The translations under genes and the position numbers were made by a program. DNA of 60,942 nucleotides from Phycisphaerae bacterium (lineage in GTDB: Bacteria > Planctomycetota > Phycisphaerae > Sedimentisphaerales > UBA12454). The notes under the pieces are model-generated. The model had not been told where the DNA came from. It worked only from the letters and a program-made list of their open reading frames with translations, and did not search any database. Below are positions 1 through 7,363 of this stretch, in pieces. The stretch is from contig JBAZHC010000017.1 in the NCBI GenBank assembly GCA_041652575.1, positions 1 to 60,942 of the forward strand, written 5' to 3'. The first letter of the stretch is position 1. Each line of letters begins with the position of its first letter.

Positions 1-78
1 CGGCGAAGAGATGACTTGGTTGAAAACCATAAAAGCGGTTCGATAAACGATTTAAAAATAATAGAAAAATATATTTGA
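1..78 (+). CDS. C-terminal tail of a gene cut by the window edge
   Basis: Frame 1 is open from the first base and ends with TGA at 76-78, giving 25 residues that finish in a lysine- and isoleucine-rich tail (KIIEKYI). The rest of the gene lies outside the window, so the product cannot be named. Frame 2 is also open but stops at 46, so the choice of frame is not certain. The next gene starts 48 bases downstream in the same direction, so this could be an upstream member of the same operon. Confidence 0.35.
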   Translation, partial: RRRDDLVENHKSGSINDLKIIEKYI

Positions 79-126
79 CTGGAAGCACGCTTTCAGAGAT
101 GACAAGACGATAGAAAGGATTGTAAG

Positions 127-969
127 ATGAGAATAAAAATTTTAGCGTTTGTTTTGATTCTTAATATTTTTTCTATTGTAATGGCGGAGAATATGCAAAC
201 AAATATCGAATACGGCAGAGTTGGCGATGAGGCGCTTCTGCTGGATGTTAATTCACCGAATGGCGATGGGCCTTTTCCGATAGTTTTAATTGTTCACGGC
301 GGCGGATGGGTGCGAGGCGATAAGCAGGGAGATGAAAAGGTTCTTTTCGAACCATTGACAGAAGCCAATTTCGTATGGTTTTCAATCAATTACCGGCTTG
401 CGCCGAAGAATCGCTGGCCTGCCTGTTTCGACGATGTTAAAACAGCGATTCGCTGGATAAAGGCAAACGCGGGCAAATATAAAGGCGACCCGAACCGCAT
501 CGCGATACTGGGATATTCTGCGGGCGGTCAGCTTGCCTGTCTGGCCGGAGTGGCGGCGGATAAGGATACGATGGTGCAGGCGGTAGTTGGGCTGGCGGCG
601 CCGACAGATTTGGTTTTCGATTCGCTGCGGCGGGGCGGGATGTCAATATATATGAAGGATTTGTTCGGATTGCAGGGTACTGACGTTAATACGCCGACTG
701 CGGTGCAGATGCTTTGGGATGCTTCGCCGATAAATCATTTACGGCTGGGGCTGCCGCCGGTTTTGCTTGTGCACGGGACGGCGGATAAGTCTGTGCCGTA
801 TCAGTTGTCGCTGAATTTTAAGGGCAGGCTTGACGCGATTGGTGTGCCTTGCGAAATTATTACGATTAAAGACGCACAGCACAAGATTGTGGAGTGGAAT
901 AAATTTGATGCTGATTTTACGGATAAAATAACGAGTTGGCTGAATAAGACATTAAAAGCCACCGAGTAA
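127..969 (+). CDS. Secreted alpha/beta-hydrolase, acetyl-esterase-like (BD-FAE/esterase-lipase type)
   Basis: The 280-residue protein starts with a hydrophobic signal peptide (about residues 1-20, ending VMA). The oxyanion-hole motif HGGGW is at 57-61, the nucleophile elbow GYSAGG puts the catalytic serine at 131, and the expected partners are Asp220 (HGTADKSVPY) and His252. A complete triad and typical length support an active carbohydrate esterase that removes acetyl or feruloyl groups from plant polysaccharides outside the cytoplasm. The exact substrate is inferred from the xylan-related surroundings. An AAAGGAT ribosome-binding site precedes the ATG. It heads a same-strand run that continues into kduI and kduD. 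Confidence 0.85.
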   Translation: MRIKILAFVLILNIFSIVMAENMQTNIEYGRVGDEALLLDVNSPNGDGPFPIVLIVHGGGWVRGDKQGDEKVLFEPLTEANFVWFSINYRLAPKNRWPACFDDVKTAIRWIKANAGKYKGDPNRIAILGYSAGGQLACLAGVAADKDTMVQAVVGLAAPTDLVFDSLRRGGMSIYMKDLFGLQGTDVNTPTAVQMLWDASPINHLRLGLPPVLLVHGTADKSVPYQLSLNFKGRLDAIGVPCEIITIKDAQHKIVEWNKFDADFTDKITSWLNKTLKATE

Positions 970-976
970 AAATTTT

Positions 977-1008
977 TAGCCACAGAGAACACAGAGGTCA
1001 CAGAGAAA
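977..1008. repeat. Short intergenic CACAGAG repeat
   Basis: The 60-base gap after the esterase contains TAGCCACAGAG followed by two further CACAGAG units, spaced nine bases apart. The same family recurs at 1413-1496, 5347-5375 and 5823-5876, always at gene edges in the first 6 kb. Similar CACAGAG/CACGAAG strings are, from general experience, scattered between genes in many unrelated bacteria. No coding role is seen. Confidence 0.6.
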
Positions 1009-1028
1009 TATTAGTTAAAAGGCTTGAT

Positions 1029-1415
1029 ATGCAATTCGAACATTTTGGAATCAATGTGCCGGATGCAACGGCAATGGCGCAGTGGTATGTGAAGAACTGC
1101 AATATGAAAATTGTTCGGGCGATACCGAAGCCGAGCCAGACGCATTTTCTCGCTGATGAAAATGGAAGGGTCTGCGTGGAGATATATACAAATCCCAATG
1201 CGATTGTCCCCGATTATCCGTCGCAGCATCCGCTTTGCTTTCATTTTGCCTTTGAATCTGACAATCCAGCGGCGATGAAGGACAAGCTTGTCGCGGCGGG
1301 CGCTGCGGTTTTTGAGGAATTGAATCTTGAAGACGGTTCGTGTATAATAATGCTTCGGGACCCGTGGGGTGTGCCGTTTCAGTTGTGTAAAAGAGCAAAA
1401 CCGATGATTTCGTAG
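1029..1415 (+). CDS. VOC-superfamily (glyoxalase/dioxygenase-fold) protein
   Basis: The product is 128 residues with no signal peptide, so it should be cytoplasmic. It has the single-domain VOC pattern: an N-terminal 'FEHFGINVPDATAMAQWY' strand-helix, a central HFAFE segment and a C-terminal RDPWGVPFQLC motif typical of the last strand. VOC proteins bind a divalent metal through His/Glu residues and act as isomerases, lyases or dioxygenases; the substrate cannot be read from the sequence. Placement directly before kduI suggests a small accessory role in sugar or uronate metabolism. An AAAGG site lies seven bases before the ATG. The TAG stop is the first three bases of the repeat at 1413. Confidence 0.8.
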   Translation: MQFEHFGINVPDATAMAQWYVKNCNMKIVRAIPKPSQTHFLADENGRVCVEIYTNPNAIVPDYPSQHPLCFHFAFESDNPAAMKDKLVAAGAAVFEELNLEDGSCIIMLRDPWGVPFQLCKRAKPMIS

Positions 1416-1496
1416 CCACTAAGGCACGAAGTCACGAAGAAAAATATATGATATAATAATATTAAAAAACTTAGTGTCCTGGTGTCTTTGTGGCTA
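1413..1496. repeat. Inverted pair of CACGAAG-type repeats between VOC gene and kduI
   Basis: The left arm (from 1413) reads TAGCCACTAAGGCACGAAG with CAC units eight bases apart. The right arm (1471-1496) is its imperfect reverse complement, ending TTTGTGGCTA. The arms flank an AT-rich centre and could form a long imperfect hairpin. The VOC stop codon is the TAG at the left end. Confidence 0.6.
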
Positions 1497-1513
1497 AATT
1501 AGGAGTTTGAAAA

Positions 1514-2344
1514 ATGGAAACACGATATTCTGCTGATGCAGTGCGGTTCGAGAGAATGAATACCGAAGAAATAAGGAGCACTTTCCTTGTCAGGACGCTT
1601 TTCGCTGGCGATAAGATAGAGCTGATTTACTGGTTCGACGACAGGGCGATAATCGGCTCGGCTGTTCCGGTAAAGGCGCCGCTGAAACTGGAAGCGGGCG
1701 ACCATCTGGCAAGCGAATATTTCGCGATGAGGCGGGAAATCGGCGTTATCAATATCGGCGGGGCTGGAGTTATAACCGTTGACGGTGAAAAATTCACGCT
1801 GAACCATAAGGATTTGCTCTATATAGGAAAAGGCAGCAAGGATATTCAGTTTGAAAGCGCAAACGCGCAAAAGCCAGCGAAATTTTATATCGTAAGTTAT
1901 CCTGCACATAAGGAGTATCCGATTGCTTTGGCCAAACAAGCCGATGCGCAGGCGGTGGAACTCGGAAGCGATGAGGAATCGAATAAGAGAACCATTCGCA
2001 AATATATTCATCCGGACGGGATTAAAAGCTGTCAGCTTGTGATGGGCTTTACCGACCTTGCGGCCAACAGTGTCTGGAATACGATGCCGGGGCATACGCA
2101 TACGAGAAGGACGGAAGTTTATATGTATTTCGGAATCGATTCCGGCGGCGTTGTGTTTCATCTGATGGGCAAGCCTGAGCAGACGCGGCATATCGTTATT
2201 CGCAATGAGCAGGTTGCACTTTCGCCGAGCTGGTCTATTCACAGCGGAGTCGGGTTGAAAAATTACAGCTTTGTCTGGGCGATGGGCGGCGAAAATCAGG
2301 CGTTCGGCGATATGCAGGGATTTTCATTGGATAATTTGAAATAA
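1514..2344 (+). CDS. kduI: 5-dehydro-4-deoxy-D-glucuronate isomerase (KduI)
   Basis: KduI converts 5-dehydro-4-deoxy-D-glucuronate (from unsaturated uronates) to 3-deoxy-D-glycero-2,5-hexodiulosonate, the substrate of KduD. The 276-residue length matches the family (E. coli about 278). The zinc-binding cluster is visible as MPGHTHTRRTEVYMYF: His194, His196 and Glu201, with a fourth ligand His243 in SWSIHSG. This is the same spacing as the E. coli ligands, shifted by two residues. It is a cytoplasmic cupin-fold enzyme. An AGGAG site lies eight bases before the ATG. kduD follows 91 bases downstream, as in many uronate operons. Confidence 0.96.
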   Translation: METRYSADAVRFERMNTEEIRSTFLVRTLFAGDKIELIYWFDDRAIIGSAVPVKAPLKLEAGDHLASEYFAMRREIGVINIGGAGVITVDGEKFTLNHKDLLYIGKGSKDIQFESANAQKPAKFYIVSYPAHKEYPIALAKQADAQAVELGSDEESNKRTIRKYIHPDGIKSCQLVMGFTDLAANSVWNTMPGHTHTRRTEVYMYFGIDSGGVVFHLMGKPEQTRHIVIRNEQVALSPSWSIHSGVGLKNYSFVWAMGGENQAFGDMQGFSLDNLK

Positions 2345-2435
2345 TATTGAAGAATGAAGATTATGTTTTGGGTTTCGGTATAGGTATCGGTAAGGTCGCG
2401 GTTTAGGTTTTCGATTTGGTGATACGGAGATAAAA

Positions 2436-3197
2436 ATGATTTTGGATAAATTCAAACTCGACGGGAAAGTCGCGATAGTTACAGGTTCGGCAAGGGGACT
2501 GGGGCAGGCGATGGCGATGGGACTGGCTGAGGCCGGCGCGGATATTTGTCTTGTTGACCTGCTCGATATGAAAGAAACCTGCGGAAAAATTGAAAAGCTC
2601 GGCAGACGATGCGCAGCAGTAACCGCGGATTTGAGCAAAAAAGACTGCGTTGAAAATATCGTAAATACAACGGTCTCGAAACTTGGCGGAATCGATATTC
2701 TTGTAAACAACGCGGGAATTATCCGCCGCGCTCCATTTGTAGAGTTCAGCGAAAAAGACTGGGACGATGTGATGAATATCAATATCAGGACGCTTTTCTT
2801 TTTGAGCCAGGCGGTTACGAAAGTTTTTATCAGGCAGGGCAGAGGCGGGAAAATTATCAATACGGCGTCGATGCTGAGCTTTCAGGGCGGAATACTTGTG
2901 CCTTCATACACGGCGTCGAAAAGCGCAGTGGCGGGGCTGACAAGACTGATGGCAAATGAACTGGCAAAAAATAATATAAACGTCAACGCGATTGCGCCGG
3001 GCTATATGGCGACGGATAATACCGCCGCTCTCAGGCAGGACGCTGTGAGAAATAAATCAATTCTCGACAGGATACCGGCGGGAAGATGGGGCGAATCTGA
3101 CGACCTGAAAGGCACGATTGTATTCCTTGCCTCTGAGGCATCGTCATATTTATACGGCTCAATAATTCCCGTCGACGGCGGATGGCTGACAAGATAG
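2436..3197 (+). CDS. kduD: 2-dehydro-3-deoxy-D-gluconate 5-dehydrogenase (KduD), SDR family
   Basis: This is a classical 253-residue short-chain dehydrogenase. The cofactor motif TGSARGLG is at 16-23, NNAG at 91-94, and the catalytic set is Ser145, Tyr158 and Lys162 (YTASK). It ends in the usual IPVDGGW segment. Next to kduI it is best read as KduD, which reduces 3-deoxy-D-glycero-2,5-hexodiulosonate to 2-keto-3-deoxygluconate with NAD(P)H in the cytoplasm. The next step (KDG kinase and aldolase) is not in the window. A CGGAGAT site precedes the ATG. Another SDR specificity is possible from sequence alone, but context makes KduD likely. Confidence 0.9.
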   Translation: MILDKFKLDGKVAIVTGSARGLGQAMAMGLAEAGADICLVDLLDMKETCGKIEKLGRRCAAVTADLSKKDCVENIVNTTVSKLGGIDILVNNAGIIRRAPFVEFSEKDWDDVMNINIRTLFFLSQAVTKVFIRQGRGGKIINTASMLSFQGGILVPSYTASKSAVAGLTRLMANELAKNNINVNAIAPGYMATDNTAALRQDAVRNKSILDRIPAGRWGESDDLKGTIVFLASEASSYLYGSIIPVDGGWLTR

Positions 3198-3250
3198 ATA
3201 TAAAAAATGTCTTGACAACAGGTTAGGTTTCATAGCATTATAGACCGTCT

Positions 3251-4285
3251 ATGTTGACACGGATGAAAAAGACAGCACAGAAATTTCTGGCCAGGCAGCA
3301 ATCCGGCCTGATTATTGTTATTCTGATTCTTGGCGTTATCCTGACCACCTCGGCAGGTTCTCATATCGACAGACAAACCGGCAGGACGGTAAACAATTTC
3401 TTCAATTCATATACTCTTATGCAGACCGCTACCGACGCGAGCTTTTTTGCGATTATGGCGGTCGGCGCGACAATGGTAATTATCTACGGCGGCATCGATT
3501 TGAGCGTCGGCTCTGTTTACGCTCTTTGCGGAGTAACAACGGCACTGCTGCTTAGACATCTTAATATGGACTCGGCATCGGCGGTAATACTCGGAATTTT
3601 CGTATCGCTCGGACTCGGACTTGTTTGCGGACTGCTCAACGGATTAATGGTTGTCGGGCTCGAAGTGCATCCGTTTATCATTACTCTCGGCACGATGTGG
3701 ATATTCCGGGGCGTCGCGTTTGTTATGAGCAAGGCTGAAAGTATTCTTGTGCCGGGCTCGCTGACGGCATTTGCCAAGGCGAATTTAGGTCTTAACCCAG
3801 CTCTCTATCCTGTCGCGATGCTTATTATGATTGGCGTTACGGTAATCGGGGCTTTTTATCTTTCCAAAACCGTTATGGGCAGGCACATTTACGCAATCGG
3901 CGGAAACGCCGAAGCGAGCAGATACGCGGGCCTTCACGTCAAAAGGATAACAGTTTCGGTTTTCGCCATATCCGGCCTTACCGCCGGCATCGCCGCGTTT
4001 CTCGGCAGCGCTTATTACGGCTCGGCCTCCTGCGGAGACGCGACCGGCTATGAGCTTTATGTTATCGCTTCGGCCGTGGTGGGCGGAGCCAGCCTTTCAG
4101 GCGGAAAAGGCAACGCGGTCAGCGCAATGCTCGGAGCGATTTTGATTATTCTTATCCGCCAGTCAATACGCACCCTGCACTTCGACCAGAATTTCGAATG
4201 GATAATAATAGGCGCAGCGACAATTATCGCTGTGGTTCTCGATAAATTAAACGCAAGATTAACCCTTAAAAGAGCGATGAAATAA
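3251..4285 (+). CDS. ABC sugar importer permease, RbsC-like
   Basis: The product is a 344-residue very hydrophobic inner-membrane protein with about eight to ten predicted membrane segments. It carries the ribose-type permease motif IGGNAEASRYAG near residue 215. With the binding protein and double ATPase that follow, it would form a monosaccharide importer of the ribose/xylose/galactose class. No clear Shine-Dalgarno precedes the ATG at 3251; an in-frame ATG at 3263 is an alternative. A perfect TTGACA box lies at 3212-3217, but no convincing -10 sits at the usual distance. The stop is 16 bases before the ATG of the binding protein, indicating cotranscription. Confidence 0.93.
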   Translation: MLTRMKKTAQKFLARQQSGLIIVILILGVILTTSAGSHIDRQTGRTVNNFFNSYTLMQTATDASFFAIMAVGATMVIIYGGIDLSVGSVYALCGVTTALLLRHLNMDSASAVILGIFVSLGLGLVCGLLNGLMVVGLEVHPFIITLGTMWIFRGVAFVMSKAESILVPGSLTAFAKANLGLNPALYPVAMLIMIGVTVIGAFYLSKTVMGRHIYAIGGNAEASRYAGLHVKRITVSVFAISGLTAGIAAFLGSAYYGSASCGDATGYELYVIASAVVGGASLSGGKGNAVSAMLGAILIILIRQSIRTLHFDQNFEWIIIGAATIIAVVLDKLNARLTLKRAMK

Positions 4286-4301
4286 TTTTTTGGAGGTTAT
4301 T

Positions 4302-5342
4302 ATGAAAAAGTTACTTGTTTTATCAACTTTGTTGTTCGTAAGTTTAATTTTTACAGGCTGTGCTAAAAAAACCGAGCCGGTTAAACAAAATACCGCAACT
4401 GATGCGGCAGCATCTGCAGCAAAAAAGAAAAGCATCACAATCAGTATGATTGCCAAAAGCTCCACCAACCCTGTTTTTCTTTCAGCTCGAACCGGCGCCG
4501 AAGCCAAGGCCAAAGAGCTAAGCGAAAAGCTCGGCATAGAAATAAAAATTGACTGGCGTACTCCGCCGAATGAGGACGGCCAGATGCAGGCTCAAAGAAT
4601 CGCACAGGCTGTTAACGAAGGCACTGACGCGATATTGCTTTCGTGCAGCGATGCGAGCAAGGTTACCGGAGCGATTAATGACGCGGTTGACCGCGGTGTG
4701 CCTGTTATGATTTTCGACAGCGATGCGCCTGATTCGAAGCGATTTGCCTTTTACGGCGTTGATGATATTGAAACCGGCCAATTGGTAATGTCAACTCTTG
4801 CGGAGTTTGTCAAAGGCAAGGCTAATGTGGCGATACTTGCCGGCAATCAGAATGCACCGAACCTGCAAAAACGCGTTCAGGGCGCGAAAACAGAAGCTGA
4901 AAAATATCCTGATATAAAAATCATCGGAACTTTTTATCACGCGGAAACGCCGCAGGATGCGGCCGCTGAGGTTCTGCGGGTTATGAACGCATATCCCGAA
5001 ATTAACGCCTGGGCGATGATAGGCGGCTGGCCGCTGTTTACGACAACGCTGCTTACGGACCTGGACCCGAATAAAGTAAAAGTTATCGCGGTTGATGCGC
5101 TGCCTGCGGAACTGCCTTATGTCGAAAAGGGAATTACGCCTGTTCTGCTGGCGCAGTCGACATATCTGTGGGGCGCTATTTCCGTTGAGAAAATCATAGA
5201 CAAGATTTATCTGAACAAAGAAGTGCCGGTTATGAATAAAATGGAACTTGTAAAGGTAACAAAGGAAAATCTGCACGACTGGGCCAGACAACTCAGGGAC
5301 TGGGGATTTACCGATGTGCCGGAGAAATACCTGAAAGAATAA
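4302..5342 (+). CDS. Sugar-binding lipoprotein of the RbsB type
   Basis: A start at ATG 4302 is chosen because GGAGG lies five bases upstream; a TTG at 4290 would add four residues but overlaps this site. The 346-residue protein opens with a lipoprotein signal, with the lipobox ending in Cys20 (IFTGC). The mature part has the periplasmic-binding-protein I fold of the ribose/LacI sensor class, including repeated 'DAILLSC' and 'VPVMIFDSDAP' strand-turn segments. It would capture a sugar outside the membrane and deliver it to the permease encoded just upstream. The ligand cannot be decided; pentoses or uronates are the natural guesses. Confidence 0.93.
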   Translation: MKKLLVLSTLLFVSLIFTGCAKKTEPVKQNTATDAAASAAKKKSITISMIAKSSTNPVFLSARTGAEAKAKELSEKLGIEIKIDWRTPPNEDGQMQAQRIAQAVNEGTDAILLSCSDASKVTGAINDAVDRGVPVMIFDSDAPDSKRFAFYGVDDIETGQLVMSTLAEFVKGKANVAILAGNQNAPNLQKRVQGAKTEAEKYPDIKIIGTFYHAETPQDAAAEVLRVMNAYPEINAWAMIGGWPLFTTTLLTDLDPNKVKVIAVDALPAELPYVEKGITPVLLAQSTYLWGAISVEKIIDKIYLNKEVPVMNKMELVKVTKENLHDWARQLRDWGFTDVPEKYLKE

Positions 5343-5865
5343 TAAAAACCACGAATAAACACGAATATACACTAAAATAAGAAATAAAGAGGTAAGGAAG
5401 CAAGGAAAATGTAAATCGGTTACGGTTACGAAGCTTGTATCGTCTTGCGTATTGATTTTGAGTACAGTATCGATGGATATAGAATCCAAAAAGTTATTCT
5501 AAAAATTGTACAAGGATTGTTTTTTTTATCGTAATCAATTATTTTTGCCACTTGAAAAAATAAAGCATTATGAAATGTGTTCAAGTGAAGATGAGGTGCT
5601 TGAAGTTTTTAAGCTTTCCTGGCAAGGTGCACCTTTAAAGTATGAATGTAAACAAGTTTTTTCTTATAGATATTTTTTTACGAGAATAGATATTTTTGGA
5701 CATTATTGTTTTGGGATGCCGTTATGTTTACTGTGATGGCAGAATTATAAATATGTGGTTTGAAAATAGCAGGGAATGGTTTTGACATGGCAGCAAATAA
5801 TATCGGAATAAACCAAGTTTTTATCTCTGTGTTCTCTGTGGCTGAAAATAAAAGGGGTTTTCTCT
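5343..5865. other. 523-base AT-rich gap splitting the ABC importer operon
   Basis: Between the binding-protein gene and the ATPase gene lies a segment visibly richer in A and T than its neighbours. It starts with a CACGAATAA-type repeat (5347-5375) and ends with CTCTGTGGCTGA repeats (5823-5876). A 76-codon frame from a TTG at 5506 to 5736 is open but has no good ribosome-binding site and no recognisable family, so it is not called as a gene. A TTGACA at 5782-5787 could be a -35 box, but no good -10 was found. Confidence 0.5.
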
Positions 5866-5876
5866 GTGGCTGAATT
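5823..5876. repeat. Repeated CTCTGTGGCTGA units that supply the start of the ATPase gene
   Basis: Two copies of TCTCTGTGGCTGAA occur 28 bases apart, the first preceded by a third TCTCTGTG unit. The second copy contains the GTG used as start codon of the next gene (5866-5868), so the first three residues (MAE) are encoded by repeat sequence. An AAAGGGG site (5851-5857) sits between the copies, eight bases from the GTG. Confidence 0.6.
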
Positions 5877-7362
5877 TTTACAGTTTGAAAATATCACGAA
5901 GCGATTTCCGGGCGTAGTCGCCATCGATAATGTTTCGATAGATATAGCCCGTGGGTCGTGCCATTCGCTTGTGGGCGAGAACGGGGCGGGGAAAAGCACG
6001 CTCGGCAAAATTCTGGCCGGGATACATCAGCCTGACGGCGGAAAAATATTCATCGGCGGGCAGGAGCAAAAATTTCGTCACGCCGGCGAAGCGTTTAAGG
6101 CCGGTATAGGAATGGTTCACCAGGAACTCGAATTCTGCGAGAATATGTCTGTCGCGGAAAATCTTTGCCTTTCGGAACTGCCTGCCAAAGCGACAATAGT
6201 CGATAAAAAGGAGCTTTACAATAAAGCTCGGCAAAAACTCAAACTAATCGGCGCAGGGCATATAGATATAACTAAAAATCTCGGTTTGCTCAACGTCGCG
6301 AATCAGCAGCTTGTTCAAATCGCCGAAGCTGTCGGCAGAAATGCCCGGATACTGATTTTCGACGAGCCGACAAGTTCGCTTTCTCAGTCGGAAACGGAAA
6401 ATCTTTTCCGCCTTATCGACGACCTGAAGAAAAAGTCAATTACCTGCATATATATTTCACACAGACTGCCTGAAATTTTCCGGCTTTGCGACGCTGTAAC
6501 TGTTCTTCGTGACGGCCGGGCCGTCGGCACAAAAAATATAAATGAAATAACAGAGAACCAGCTCGTTGAGATGATGATAGGCAGAAGTTTCGAGGCTTAT
6601 TTCCCAAAGCATGTAAAGAGCGAAAAGGGTCCGGAGTTTTTACGGGTTGAAAACTTTTCAAGTCCCGGCAAATTTGAAAATATTTCCTTTTCGCTGCATT
6701 CGGGTCAGATTCTCGGCTTAGCCGGGCTGGTCGGAGCGGGCAGAACCGAGCTTGCGGAAGGAATTTTCGGTCTCGATAAGAATATCAGCGGAAAGATTTA
6801 TATCGAAGGCAAAGAAGTAAAGATTTCCAGTCCCTCCCAGGCTCTGAATCGCGGCATTGCCCTTGTGCCTGAGGACAGGAAACGCCACGGCCTTGTGCTT
6901 TCGATGAGCGCCGCGGAGAATATCTGTCTTTCAGTTCTTGAAAAAATCGCTAATTTTTTCAGAGTGATAAAAAGAAAAGAAATGCTTAAGGTCGTGGACA
7001 AGTATTTTAATCTGCTGAAAGTAAAGGCAGCTTCGGTATGGGTTATGGCACTGAGTCTTTCCGGCGGAAACCAGCAGAAGCTCGTTCTGGCAAAATCTCT
7101 GGCGGCGGATTGTAAAATATTGATGGTGGACGAGCCTACAAGAGGCATCGATGTCGGCGCAAAGGCAGAGATACACAGCCTGATAGACGAATTGGCCGGC
7201 AGCGGCAAAGCGGTTCTGCTTATATCGAGCGAACTGCCGGAACTGATAAATCTTTCAACGAATATACTTGTTTTCAGAGAAGGCAGAATTACCGGCTCTC
7301 TTTCGAGAGACGAAGTAAGTCAGGAAAAAGTATTGAGATTGATGGCGGGGATAAATAACTAA
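5866..7362 (+). CDS. ABC sugar importer double ATPase, RbsA-like
   Basis: The product is 498 residues with two fused ABC ATPase domains, the standard form for ribose-type importers. The N-terminal domain has an intact Walker A (GENGAGKST, 37-45) and Walker B (ILIFDEPTSSL), but its signature is reduced to NVANQQ. The C-terminal domain shows the degenerate Walker A GLVGAGRTEL usual in this family, a full LSLSGGNQQK signature and Walker B MVDEPTRG. It would energise the permease and binding protein encoded upstream. The start is a GTG with AAAGGGG eight bases before it, lying inside a dispersed repeat. The downstream GH35-like gene follows after one base. Confidence 0.94.
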   Translation: MAEFLQFENITKRFPGVVAIDNVSIDIARGSCHSLVGENGAGKSTLGKILAGIHQPDGGKIFIGGQEQKFRHAGEAFKAGIGMVHQELEFCENMSVAENLCLSELPAKATIVDKKELYNKARQKLKLIGAGHIDITKNLGLLNVANQQLVQIAEAVGRNARILIFDEPTSSLSQSETENLFRLIDDLKKKSITCIYISHRLPEIFRLCDAVTVLRDGRAVGTKNINEITENQLVEMMIGRSFEAYFPKHVKSEKGPEFLRVENFSSPGKFENISFSLHSGQILGLAGLVGAGRTELAEGIFGLDKNISGKIYIEGKEVKISSPSQALNRGIALVPEDRKRHGLVLSMSAAENICLSVLEKIANFFRVIKRKEMLKVVDKYFNLLKVKAASVWVMALSLSGGNQQKLVLAKSLAADCKILMVDEPTRGIDVGAKAEIHSLIDELAGSGKAVLLISSELPELINLSTNILVFREGRITGSLSRDEVSQEKVLRLMAGINN

Positions 7363-7363
7363 T

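Noticed and set aside
1499..2242. A 247-codon minus-strand open frame
   Set aside because: It lies opposite kduI, whose zinc ligands and length are unambiguous.
5506..5736. A 76-codon plus-strand open frame starting at a TTG
   Set aside because: There is no ribosome-binding site and no recognisable family, and the AT-rich composition gives few constraints; it is described as part of the gap rather than as a gene.
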